From: Cellulomonas sp. NS3
GTDB taxonomy: Bacteria; Actinomycetota; Actinomycetes; Actinomycetales; Cellulomonadaceae
DNA: 64,000 nucleotides
Reading direction: 5' to 3'
Assembly: GCF_024757985.1 (NCBI RefSeq)
Contig: NZ_CP103289.1
Location: forward strand, 2,418,001-2,482,000
The position numbers were made by a program, and so were the translations under genes. The notes beneath the pieces are model-generated. The model saw nothing but the letters and a program-made list of their open reading frames with translations. It searched no databases and had not been told where the DNA came from. Shown here one piece after another: positions 12,327-22,125 of the stretch. Position 1 is the first letter of the stretch; each line of letters begins with the position of its first letter.

Positions 12327-13540
12327 CAGGCGTCCGCACCCTTCTGGTTCTGGAGCTGCACGTCGGCGCCCGTGGGCGCGCCGCGCATGAGGTCGAGGAA
12401 ACGGTCGAAGAGGTACGCGGCGTCGTGCGGGCCCGCGGCGGCCTCGGGGTGGTACTGCACGGAGAACGCCGGCAGGTCGAGCGCGGCCAGGCCCTCGACG
12501 ACGTCGTCGTTGAGGTCGACGTGCGAGACGACGACGCGCCCGTAGCGCCCGCCGTCGTGCGGCGCGACGGACTCGCCCTCGAGCGGGGCGTCGACCGCGA
12601 AGCCGTGGTTGTGCGCGGTGATCTCGACGCGGCCCGTCGCGCGGTCGAGCACCGGCTGGTTCACGCCGCGGTGCCCGTAGCCGAGCTTGTAGGTGCCGTA
12701 GCCCAGCGCGCGCCCGAGGATCTGGTTGCCGTAGCAGATGCCGAAGAACGGGATCCGGCGGTCGAGGACCTCGCGCAGCAGCTCGACCTCGTGGGTCGCC
12801 GCGCCGGGGTCGCCGGGGCCGTTGGAGAAGAACACGCCGTCGGGGCCGGCGGCGAGCACGTCGTCGATCGTCGAGCTCGAGGGGAGCACGTGGACCCGCA
12901 CGCCGCGCTCGGCGAGCCGCTGCGGGGTCATGGCCTTGATCCCGAGGTCGATCGCGGCGACCGTCGCGACCGGCTCGTCGAGCGGGGTCCCGTCCGGGCC
13001 GAGGGCCTCGACGACGTAGGCCTCCTTCGTCGTGACCTCGCCCGCGAGGTCGGCGCCCTGCATCGCCGGGGCCGCGAGCACGACCGCGAGCAGCTCGTCG
13101 TCGGAGCGCCGGGCGCCGCCGTCGGCCGTGAGCGCGTCGCCCGAGAAGATCCCGGCCCGCATCACGCCGCGCTCGCGCAGGCGGCGGGTCAGCGCGCGGG
13201 TGTCGATGCCGGAGATCCCGACGACACCCTGCGCCGCGAGGTCCTCGTCGAGCGTGCGCACCGAGCGCCAGCTCGACGCTCGGCGCGCGGGGTCGCGGAC
13301 CACGTAGCCGGCGACCCAGATGCGGCTCGACTCGGGGTCCTCGTCGTTCGCGCCCGTGTTGCCGATGTGCGGCGCGGTCATCACGACGATCTGGCGGTGG
13401 TAGCTCGGGTCGGTGAGCGTCTCCTGGTAGCCGGTCATGCCGGTGTTGAAGACGACCTCCCCCACGGTGGTGCCGTGCGCGCCGTAGGCCTCGCCGTGGA
13501 ACGTGCGCCCGTCCTCGAGGACCAGGACTGCGTCGGTCAT
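12326..13540 (-). CDS. carA: Carbamoyl-phosphate synthase small (glutaminase) subunit
   Basis: Supplies ammonia from glutamine to CarB. The 404-residue protein starts [20 protein letters not shown]. The N-terminal CarA domain is followed by the class I glutamine amidotransferase with nucleophile Cys in [16 protein letters not shown] and the His-Glu pair in [11 protein letters not shown]. The open frame extends further upstream but that part overlaps the preceding gene. The chosen ATG shares an ATGA junction with it. No key residue is missing. Confidence 0.97.
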
Positions 13541-14100
13541 GACTGCTCCTTCTGCGCCTGCGGTGCGGCAGGCGGCGGGTTCTGCGAGATCAGGGTCGTG
13601 GCGGCGGCGACCAGACGGGCCCGGTCGGCCCGTCGTCGCACGCGCAGGCCGGTGTCGAGGCCGCGCTCGTCGTCGGGTCCGGTGCTCCACGTCAGGACGA
13701 CGAGCCCGTCCCGGCCGACGAACTTGCCGGCCTGCCCGGGGGCGGTGCCGACCGCGCGCAGCGAGCCGGCGGGGACGAACACCTCGCGCGCGCCGGTGCG
13801 CCGGACGAGCACCCCGGCGTCGCGGACCTGCACGAGCGCGGGGCTGCGGGTCCCGAGGTCGTGCGCGACGACGCGGTCGAGCCAGTCGCCCGCGCGCGTC
13901 GAGGACACGTAGGTCGCCTCGATCGGCTCGGTGCGGGCGCGCCCGAGCGTGCCCGGGCCCTCACCCTCGGGCGGCGCGACGGGCAGCGCGGGGACGACGG
14001 CCGCGGTGCCGGCCCGGCGGTTCGCCCAGCCGCGGCGCATGCCCCACAGCGCGAGCAGCACGAGCGCGACGATGACCAGCACGGTCACGAGCACGCGCAT
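13537..14100 (-). CDS. PH-like membrane protein of the pyr operon (Rv1382-like)
   Basis: A 187-residue protein with one N-terminal transmembrane helix ([21 protein letters not shown]). A soluble part follows (about 65-187) that contains [29 protein letters not shown] and reads as a bacterial PH-like domain. It overlaps pyrC by one base (TGATG) and carA by four (ATGA). A membrane protein at exactly this place, between pyrC and carA, is conserved in actinobacteria (Rv1382 in M. tuberculosis). Its function is unknown; strict coupling to pyrimidine genes suggests a role tied to UMP supply, for example envelope precursor synthesis, but that is inference. Confidence 0.85.
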   Translation of the reverse strand: MRVLVTVLVIVALVLLALWGMRRGWANRRAGTAAVVPALPVAPPEGEGPGTLGRARTEPIEATYVSSTRAGDWLDRVVAHDLGTRSPALVQVRDAGVLVRRTGAREVFVPAGSLRAVGTAPGQAGKFVGRDGLVVLTWSTGPDDERGLDTGLRVRRRADRARLVAAATTLISQNPPPAAPQAQKEQS

Positions 14101-15436
14101 CAGGCGCCCGCCCCCCGCCCGGCCGCGCGGCGCGAGCCGTCCGCGTCGTCCTGGAGGGCCCCGTCGAGCACCGTCGCGCGCCCGCGCAGGAACGTCGCGA
14201 CCACCCGGCCCGGGAGCTCGCGGCCGCGGAACGGGGAGTTGCCGCTCGCCGTCGCCTGCTCGGCGGGCTCGACGGTGCGGCGCACCGATGGGTCGACGAG
14301 CACGAGGTTCGCGGGCTCGCCGACGGCGACCGGGCGGCCGTGGCCCTCGACGCGGCCGATCGCGGCCGGGGCGGTGGACAGCACGCGGGCGACGTCGGCC
14401 CAGGTCAGCCGACCGGTGTCGACCATGGTCTCCTGCACGACGGCCAGCGCGGTCTCGAGGCCGGTCATGCCGAACGCGGCCGCGGCCCACTCGCAGTCCT
14501 TGTCCTCGCGCGTGTGCGGCGCGTGGTCGGTCGCGACGATGTCGATCGTCCCGTCGGCGAGTCCCGCGCGGACCGCCTCGACGTCCTCGGCGGTGCGCAG
14601 CGGCGGGTTGACCTTGAAGACCGGGTCGTAGCCGCGGGCGAGCTCGTCGGTGAGCACGAGGTGGTGCGGCGTGACCTCGGCCGTCACGTCGATGCCGCGC
14701 GACTTGGCCCAGCGGACGATCTCCACCGAGCCGGCGGTCGACAGGTGGCACACGTGCAGGCGCGAGCCGACGTGCTCGGCGAGCAGCACGTCGCGCGCGA
14801 TGATCGCCTCCTCGGCGACCGCGGGCCAGCCCGCGAGGCCGATCTCGCTCGAGACGACGCCCTCGTGCATCTGGGCGCCGTCGGTGAGCCGCGGCTCCTG
14901 CGGGTGCTGGGCGATCACGCCGTCGAACGCCTTGACGTACTCCAGGGCGCGGCGCATGAGCACGGGGTCGTGCACGCACTTCCCGTCGTCCGAGAAGACC
15001 CGCACGCGCGCGGCGGAGGACGCCATCGCGCCCAGCTCGGCGAGGTGCTCCCCCGCGAGCCCGACGCTGACCGCGCCGACCGGGTGGACGTCGACCCAGC
15101 CGGCGTCGCGGCCCAGCCGCCACACCTGCTCGACGACGCCCGCGGTGTCCTGCGTCGGGGTCGTGTTCGCCATCGCGTGCACCGCGGTGAACCCGCCGGC
15201 CGCCGCCGCGCGGGTCCCCGAGCGGATCGTCTCCGCGTCCTCCCGGCCCGGTTCGCGCAGGTGCGTGTGCAGGTCGACGAGCCCGGGCAGGAGCACGAGC
15301 CCCTCCCCCTCGACGACCGTCGCGCCGCCCGCGCGCGCGGCGGCGTCCGGGCCGATCGCCGCGATCACGCCGTCGGCGAGCAGCACGTCGGCCGGCTCGC
15401 CGCCGAGCGGCGCGACCGAGCGGAGCAGGTACGTCG

Positions 15437-15440
<4 letters not shown>
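14100..15440 (-). CDS. pyrC: Dihydroorotase
   Basis: Cyclises carbamoyl aspartate to dihydroorotate. The 446-residue class I enzyme shows the metal-binding [17 protein letters not shown] near residue 55-70, HPQEPRL, the HVCHLST histidine motif and [18 protein letters not shown] with the catalytic Asp. It starts with GTG in a GTGA overlap with pyrB. Its Ala/Gly/Arg-rich C-terminal tail of about 15 residues looks disordered. Confidence 0.96.
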
Positions 15441-17083
<1,643 letters not shown>

Positions 17084-17177
17084 ATGTCTGTCAGGCGCCG
17101 ACCTTACCGTGGCGCCGCCGGGGCGGCCGGGGTGTCCACGTTTCCACCGTCCGTGGCGTCGATCACCCGGTTGCCGA

Positions 17178-17206
17178 CTCACGGGTCACCCCTGGACAGC
17201 CGATCA
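17178..17206 (+). promoter_or_regulatory. FliA/WhiG-like promoter of the GGDEF-EAL gene
   Basis: CTCACGG-N14-GCCGATCA. The last base of the -10 element is only seven bases before the ATG, so the transcript should start at or next to the initiation codon. One of seven related sites in the window. The first ten bases (CTCACGGGTC) are identical to the site before pilB. Confidence 0.7.
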
Positions 17207-17213
17207 ACTCGCC

Positions 17214-19448
17214 ATGGATGGAACCGCCTCGACCTGGCCGGCGGCTCTCCAGTTCTTCCTCGCGGGTGCGCTCGTCGGCTCGTGCGTGCTCCAGTGGGTG
17301 TGGTGGCGCGGCGAGCTGCGGCAGGCCGGCGCCAAGTGGACGCTCCTGTGGTCCGCGGTGCTCGCGCTCGGCTTCGTCGCGAACGGCCTGCTCGCCATGG
17401 CGCCCGAGGGCGTCCTGGGAGCCGTCCTGCTGTTCGTGCGGGCCCAGCTGTTCGTCGCGGTCGTCCTGGTGGCGCTGCCTGCGACGCGCGCGTACACCGC
17501 CGGCCCGCCCGTGCGGCGCTACGTGGTGGTGGCGGGCGCGTTCGCGCTGGTCCGGGCGGTGCTGTGGCTGACCACCGACATGGTCATGACGCACACGTAC
17601 GTCCAGGGCCTGCCGGTGTACGGCCCGCTCGACGCCGCGACGTTCCTCGCCCCCGTCGTCGTCGTGGCGCTCTACGTCGTGCGCGCGGTCGGCAAGCTGC
17701 GGATCACGCCGGTCGGGGTGCTGCTCATCGCCTCGGGCGTCGCGTCGGTCGCTCTGCTGGTCGCCTCGCACGTGGTCCAGGACCGCGCGACGGCCGAGGG
17801 CTTCGCGACCATGTGGGCGCTCCCCCTCGGCGTCGGCCTCGAGGTCCTCGGCCTCGACCGGCTGCGCCGCGCGCAGGGCGACGCGGTGCGGCAGAACGAC
17901 ATGCGCGACGCCGTCGCGCGCATCGCGAACGCCGCCTGGTTCATCAAGGACCCCGAGGCTCTGCTCCTGCGGGCGCGCGAGGAGAGCCGCCGCCTGCTCG
18001 ACGACCCGACCATCGAGGGCTCCCTGCGACCGCTGTCCCGCGGACGGTTCGTCACGGAGCTCTTCTCGGTCGAGCACGACGCGGCGAGCTCGCGCGAGCG
18101 CGGGTTCCTCATGGACCTCGCGCAGATCGTCTCGGCCGCGGCCGAGCGGCACGCGCTCGCGTCGCGGCTGAGCCAGGCCGCGTTCACCGACTCCCTGACG
18201 CACCTGCCGAACCGGCACGCGCTCGACCAGCACCTTGCGGAGGCGCTCGACCAGGCCGACGTCGAGCGGACCCGCGTCGCGCTCGTCTACTGCGACCTCG
18301 ACGGCTTCAAGCGCGCGAACGACCACCACGGGCACGCGTGGGGCGACCAGCTGCTCGTGCAGGTCGCCGACCACCTGCGCTCCGCGGCGCCCCCCGGCAC
18401 GACGGTCGCCCGCCTCGGCGGCGACGAGTTCGTCGCGGTGATCCCCCGCGCCGGCGCCTACGACGACCTCATGGCGTTCGGGCGTGAGCTGCGGGCCGGC
18501 TTCGGCGGCACCACGCCCGAGCAGAACCCCCCGCGACTCACCGTCGGCATCGCGGTGCGCGAGCCGGGCGAGACCGTCGCGCCCGACCAGCTGCTGCAGC
18601 ACGCCGACACCGCGATGCTCGAGGCCAAGCGCACGCGCGCCGGCGTCGTCTTCTTCGGCCGCGAGCTCCGCAGCCGCGTGACCGCCGAGACGCAGCTCCG
18701 CCGTGCGCTCGACGAGGGGGTCGCCGACGGGGAGTTCGAGGCGCACTACCAGCCGATCGTCGACACCGTCACGCTCGAGGTCGTCGGGCTGGAGTCGCTC
18801 GCGCGCTGGACCCGCGGCGGCCAGGTGCTCATGCCGTCCGACTGGCTGCCGCTCGCCGAGGAGTCCGGCCTCATCGTCCCCATCGGCCAGGCGCTGCTCG
18901 CGAGCTCGCGCGCCGGCCACGAGAAGTTCCGGCTGCCCGTCGCGGTCAACGTGGCCGCGCGCCAGCTCGCCGAGCCGGACTTCCTCACGCACGTCGAGCG
19001 CTCGTGGGGCGACGGCGCCTGGACGCACCTGACGATCGAGGTCACGGAGAGCGCGCTGCTCGACGACAGCGCCGCGGCGGCCGGGACGCTCGCGGAGCTC
19101 CGCCGGCGCGGCGTAAAGATCGCGATCGACGACTTCGGCACCGGCTACAGCTCGCTGTCGCGCCTCGCGACGCTGCCCGTCGACGTGCTCAAGATCGACC
19201 AGGCGTTCGTGCGCGAGATCCGCACACGCCGCGGCAAGGCCGTGCTGCGCGCCATCCTCGCCCTCGCCGAGGCGCACGGGCTCGACGTCGTGGCGGAGGG
19301 TGTCGAGCGCGCGTCGGAGCTCACGGCCCTCGCGGACCTCGGGGTGCCGCGCGTGCAGGGGAACCTGCTCGGGCGCGCCTCCCCCACGCTCCCCGTGCGT
19401 GGTCCCCGGCCGCGGCCGCGCGGGCGCCGGCCGGTGCGGGTGCTCTGA
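17214..19448 (+). CDS. Membrane GGDEF-EAL cyclic-di-GMP turnover protein
   Basis: A 744-residue protein with about seven N-terminal transmembrane helices (residues 10-225) and a linker. A diguanylate cyclase domain with intact GGDEF at 402-406 follows, then an EAL phosphodiesterase domain. The EAL signature reads ESLAR (catalytic Glu527; Ser replaces Ala). The remaining EAL residues are present: Asn in NVAARQL, Glu in EVTES, IDDFGTGYSS, the Lys of LKID, AEGVE and the final QG. Both activities are therefore possible. The C-terminus is a short Pro/Arg-rich tail. The ATG has no Shine-Dalgarno and sits right behind a FliA-like promoter shared with pilus genes, so a role in pilus-dependent motility or adhesion is likely. 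It is divergent from pyrR and convergent with nusB. Confidence 0.92.
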   Translation: MDGTASTWPAALQFFLAGALVGSCVLQWVWWRGELRQAGAKWTLLWSAVLALGFVANGLLAMAPEGVLGAVLLFVRAQLFVAVVLVALPATRAYTAGPPVRRYVVVAGAFALVRAVLWLTTDMVMTHTYVQGLPVYGPLDAATFLAPVVVVALYVVRAVGKLRITPVGVLLIASGVASVALLVASHVVQDRATAEGFATMWALPLGVGLEVLGLDRLRRAQGDAVRQNDMRDAVARIANAAWFIKDPEALLLRAREESRRLLDDPTIEGSLRPLSRGRFVTELFSVEHDAASSRERGFLMDLAQIVSAAAERHALASRLSQAAFTDSLTHLPNRHALDQHLAEALDQADVERTRVALVYCDLDGFKRANDHHGHAWGDQLLVQVADHLRSAAPPGTTVARLGGDEFVAVIPRAGAYDDLMAFGRELRAGFGGTTPEQNPPRLTVGIAVREPGETVAPDQLLQHADTAMLEAKRTRAGVVFFGRELRSRVTAETQLRRALDEGVADGEFEAHYQPIVDTVTLEVVGLESLARWTRGGQVLMPSDWLPLAEESGLIVPIGQALLASSRAGHEKFRLPVAVNVAARQLAEPDFLTHVERSWGDGAWTHLTIEVTESALLDDSAAAAGTLAELRRRGVKIAIDDFGTGYSSLSRLATLPVDVLKIDQAFVREIRTRRGKAVLRAILALAEAHGLDVVAEGVERASELTALADLGVPRVQGNLLGRASPTLPVRGPRPRPRGRRPVRVL

Positions 19449-19634
19449 GGGGCGTCAGCCCTCGCACCCCCCCCGGCTCGTGGCGCCCGCGGCGGCCTGC
19501 CGTCCGCGGTCGCCCACGCAGGACGGGGCGCACGGCGTCGAGCACCCGGGCGCTCCCCTGCGGCTTTTCGTCTTCTGTGCGCACCGCAGGGCGCGTGTTT
19601 CCGTTATTGTGTGTCGTTCCTGCGCCACAGCGCA

Positions 19635-19687
19635 GAACGGCCCCGGCGACCAGCACCCGAGGTCGGGTGAGGTCGCCGGGGCCGTTC
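19635..19687. terminator. Bidirectional terminator between the GGDEF-EAL gene and nusB
   Basis: A perfect 17-base inverted repeat (gaacggccccggcgacc and its complement) encloses a second small stem (cacccg/cgggtg). It lies between converging genes and can stop transcripts from both sides. The 186 bases before it (19449-19634) hold no gene; they include an unusually A/T-rich stretch around 19563-19620. Confidence 0.8.
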
Positions 19688-19710
19688 GGGTCGCGCGACG
19701 GAGCGAGCAG

Positions 19711-20127
19711 TCAGGCGAGCAGCGTCGGCTTGAGGTCCACGATCCGGCCGAGGAGGCCGTTGATGAACGTCGGCGAGTCGTCGGTCGACAGGCTGCGGGC
19801 CAGCTCGACGGCCTCGTCGACGGCGACCGCGTCGGGCACGTCGTCGTTGTAGAGGATCTCCCACGAGCCGAGGCGCAGCAGCGCCCGGTCGACCGCCGGC
19901 ATGCGCTCGATCGTCCAGCCGTGCGCGTGCGTCGAGATGAGCTCGTCGATGCGGACGCGCTGCGCCGTGACGCCCTCCACGAGCTCGACCGAGTACTGCG
20001 GCAGGGCCGCCTCGGTGCCCGGCTCCACGATCCGGTCCCCGAGCAGCGTCACGGGGTCGATCCCCCGCTGCTCGGCCTCGAAGAGCACGTCGAGCGCGCG
20101 CTTGCGCGCCTTGGTCCGGGCACCCAC
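19711..20127 (-). CDS. nusB: Transcription antitermination factor NusB
   Basis: A 138-residue all-helical protein of rRNA antitermination complexes; it binds boxA RNA together with S10. Recognisable segments are ARKRALDVLFEAEQRG, MPAVDRALLRLGSWEILY and the C-terminal AVDEAVELARSLSTDDSPTFINGLLGRI. The start is GTG, one base after the efp stop, so it is coupled to efp. The efp-nusB order is standard in actinobacteria. Confidence 0.96.
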   Translation of the reverse strand: MGARTKARKRALDVLFEAEQRGIDPVTLLGDRIVEPGTEAALPQYSVELVEGVTAQRVRIDELISTHAHGWTIERMPAVDRALLRLGSWEILYNDDVPDAVAVDEAVELARSLSTDDSPTFINGLLGRIVDLKPTLLA

Positions 20128-20128
20128 G

Positions 20129-20692
20129 TCAGTCGTTCACGCGGCCCAGGTAGCTGCCGTCCCGGGTGTCGACCTTGACGCGCGTGTTCGCCTCGAGGAA
20201 CAGCGGGACCTGGATCTCGTAGCCGGTCTCGAGCGTCGCGGGCTTCGTGCCGCCCGTCGAGCGGTCGCCCTGCAGGCCCGGCTCGGTGTAGGTGATCTCG
20301 AGCACGACCGACGGGGGCAGCTCGACGTAGAGCGGCACGCCCTCGTTCGTCGCGACGAGCGCGCTCTGGTTCTCGAGCAGGAAGTTCGCGGCGTCGCCGA
20401 CCGTCGCCTCGGCGACCGGGAGCTGGTCGTACGTGGCGGTGTCCATGAAGATGAAGTCGGTGCCGTCCTTGTACAGGTACTGCATGTCGCGCTTGTCGAC
20501 GTTGGCCGTCTCGACCTTGAGGCCCGCGTTGAACGTCTTGTCGACGACCTTGCCGGACAGGACGTTCTTGAGCTTGGTGCGGACGAACGCGCCACCCTTG
20601 CCGGGCTTGACGTGCTGGAACTCCACGACGGTCCAGAGCTGGCCGTCGATCTTCAGCACGGTGCCGTTCTTCAGGTCGTTGGTGGTCGCCAC
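20129..20692 (-). CDS. efp: Elongation factor P
   Basis: Relieves ribosomes stalled at polyproline runs. The 187-residue length is exact for the family. The GTG start ([20 protein letters not shown]) follows an AGGAAG Shine-Dalgarno. The decoding-site loop is VKPGKGGAF with Lys32 at its tip. No EpmA or EarP modification gene is seen nearby. The C-terminal OB domain ends [13 protein letters not shown]. Polyproline-rich proteins in this window, for example the PilT N-terminus, would need this factor. Confidence 0.97.
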   Translation of the reverse strand: MATTNDLKNGTVLKIDGQLWTVVEFQHVKPGKGGAFVRTKLKNVLSGKVVDKTFNAGLKVETANVDKRDMQYLYKDGTDFIFMDTATYDQLPVAEATVGDAANFLLENQSALVATNEGVPLYVELPPSVVLEITYTEPGLQGDRSTGGTKPATLETGYEIQVPLFLEANTRVKVDTRDGSYLGRVND

Positions 20693-20774
20693 GATCGCTG
20701 CTTCCTGTCGAGTTGAGAATCTGCGTGCCGGCTGCAGGCGTCGCGAGACGCCGGGCGCGGCAAGACCGCCGACC

Positions 20775-20780
20775 ATCCTA
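20775..20780 (-). promoter_or_regulatory. Possible -10 box for efp-nusB
   Basis: TAGGAT on the minus strand lies 82 bases upstream of the efp start. No good -35 hexamer is seen at 16-18 bases, so support is weak. Confidence 0.3.
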
Positions 20781-20826
20781 CAGTGCGCTCCGCACCACCT
20801 CCCCGGGCCGGCCGGCAGCGCCAATG

Positions 20827-20848
20827 GCCCGCTCCCCCGGCAGCGGGC
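20827..20848 (-). terminator. Stem-loop downstream of the small membrane protein gene
   Basis: A perfect 7-base stem (gcccgct/agcgggc) with an 8-base loop starts nine bases past the stop codon, just before the efp promoter region. No U-tract is present. Confidence 0.45.
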
Positions 20849-20857
20849 GGCGCGACG

Positions 20858-21304
20858 TCAGACGAACAGCAGCTCCCGTCCGGCGTACCCGACGACACCG
20901 GCCCACAGCAGCGACGCGAGCGTCCCGATGACGAACCGCTCGGAGGCGCCCGGGTTCTCCCGCAGCTCGGGGTAGCGGCCCAGGCCCTTGACGGCGAGCA
21001 CGAGTGCGATCCCCTCGTTCTCCCCCACCAGCACCATGCCCGTGACGGCGAGGCGCTCGAGGATGCCGATCCACGTCCCGCCCCGCAGCGCCGCGCGGGC
21101 CCGCTCGCCGTCCGGGCCGTCCGAGACGGTGTCCGGCGCCGGGCCACCGGGCCCGGGCTCGCCCGAGGCACCCGGGTCCCCGGGCGAACCGGCGTCCGAG
21201 GACCGGCCGGCCAGCCGGAGCACGCCGGAGGTGAGCACCCAGCCACCGAGCACGCTCACGGCGAGCATCGCGACGACCACCAGCAGCTGGAGGACGGGGT
21301 TCAT
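20858..21304 (-). CDS. Small membrane protein paired with the SatD-like regulator
   Basis: A 148-residue protein with an N-terminal transmembrane helix (VLQLLVVVAMLAVSVLGGWVL). A Gly/Pro/Asp-rich linker (35-70) follows, then two more hydrophobic segments around GTWIGILERLAVTGMVLVGE and ERFVIGTLASLLWAGVVGYAG. The IGxLER...KGLGRYPEL...E(R/Y)F(V/L)IGTL pattern resembles the membrane partner encoded beside SatD-family proteins in other bacteria, as far as I remember it. Function is unknown. It lies 79 bases after the SatD-like gene on the same strand and is probably cotranscribed. Confidence 0.75.
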   Translation of the reverse strand: MNPVLQLLVVVAMLAVSVLGGWVLTSGVLRLAGRSSDAGSPGDPGASGEPGPGGPAPDTVSDGPDGERARAALRGGTWIGILERLAVTGMVLVGENEGIALVLAVKGLGRYPELRENPGASERFVIGTLASLLWAGVVGYAGRELLFV

Positions 21305-21383
21305 GAGGCTCCTTGTCGAGACGCACGGCGACGACCGGCGGCGGCCGGCGGCGGCCGCCCGTACCGTACCGGTTCGGCAGCGC

Positions 21384-22028
21384 TCAGGCGGGACGGGGGG
21401 ACGCGGCGGCCAGCGCGAGCAGCCGGGCGGCCGCGGGCCGCGCCGCACGCTCCTCGGCCCAGAGTGCGGTCCGCAGCCGCTGGCTCACGGCCTGCTGCGT
21501 GATCCCGAGCCGGGCGGCGAGCTCGTCCTGCCGCGGCGCGTCGGCCCCTCCCTCGGCGGCGTCGACAGCCGCCCACCCCGCCGCCGTGCGTCGCGCGGTC
21601 GTCGCGGCGATGAGGACGAGCACCCCCTCGGCGTCGGCGGCCGCCGACGGGTCCGCACCGCGGACCGCGAGCGGGACGGAACGCGCGCGGCTCTTCGCCG
21701 CCTCCACCGCCTCGCGCGCCAGGACGAACGCGGCGCCGCTCCCCGCCCGCGTCGAGTCCGGGAGCGGTCGCACCACGGCGCCGCACCCGATGCCGACGCT
21801 CCAGCCGCCCGCCCGCACGACGCGCAGCGCGAGGTCGACGGCCACGCGCGGGTCGCTCAGGAGCCCCTGGACCTCGTCGCCCACGGTGCGCTCGAACGGC
21901 CGCACGACGCCGTCCGCCCGCTCGTCGTCGCCGGGGCCGTGCGCGAGGGCGCCCAGCGTCTCGAGGAGCTCCGGGACGCGGTCGCCGACCCGCCTGCTCC
22001 CCCGCTGGTCGATGGTCAGCACCCACAT
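21384..22028 (-). CDS. SatD-like protein with C-terminal helix-turn-helix
   Basis: A 214-residue protein. The N-terminal part (MWVLTIDQRGSRR... PFERTVGDEVQGLL... WSVGIGCGAV) resembles the SatD family of uncharacterised Gram-positive proteins. The C-terminal part (about 160-195: RQDELAARLGITQQAVSQRLRTALW) is a good helix-turn-helix, so it is probably a DNA-binding regulator. Its own promoter region carries inverted repeats that could be an operator. It is transcribed away from the DUF6541-like gene and towards its small membrane partner. Family assignment is from memory of motifs; the ligand is unknown. Confidence 0.72.
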   Translation of the reverse strand: MWVLTIDQRGSRRVGDRVPELLETLGALAHGPGDDERADGVVRPFERTVGDEVQGLLSDPRVAVDLALRVVRAGGWSVGIGCGAVVRPLPDSTRAGSGAAFVLAREAVEAAKSRARSVPLAVRGADPSAAADAEGVLVLIAATTARRTAAGWAAVDAAEGGADAPRQDELAARLGITQQAVSQRLRTALWAEERAARPAAARLLALAAASPRPA

Positions 22029-22030
22029 GA

Positions 22031-22066
22031 GACAAGCCTATGGCCTTGTCGCAGTCCGCACAAGGC
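22031..22066. promoter_or_regulatory. Candidate operator and promoter of the SatD-like gene
   Basis: Two inverted repeats share CTTGT/ACAAG half-sites: GACAAG-N8-CTTGTC (22031-22050) and GCCTTGT-N10-ACAAGGC (22043-22066). On the minus strand TTGTGC-N17-TAGGCT forms a sigma-70-like promoter within them, and the first repeat is centred on the -10 box. Autoregulation by the HTH protein would fit. Confidence 0.5.
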
Positions 22067-22089
22067 TCCCGGCTTGGGCGGCCGCACGC

Positions 22090-22118
22090 CTCAAGCGAAC
22101 GCTCCCTGGTGCCGATGG
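22090..22118 (+). promoter_or_regulatory. FliA/WhiG-like promoter of the DUF6541-like gene
   Basis: CTCAAGC-N14-GCCGATGG, ending seven bases before the ATG: the same spacing as at the GGDEF-EAL gene. Predicts a leaderless mRNA; no Shine-Dalgarno is visible. Confidence 0.7.
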
Positions 22119-22125
22119 ATCGGGC

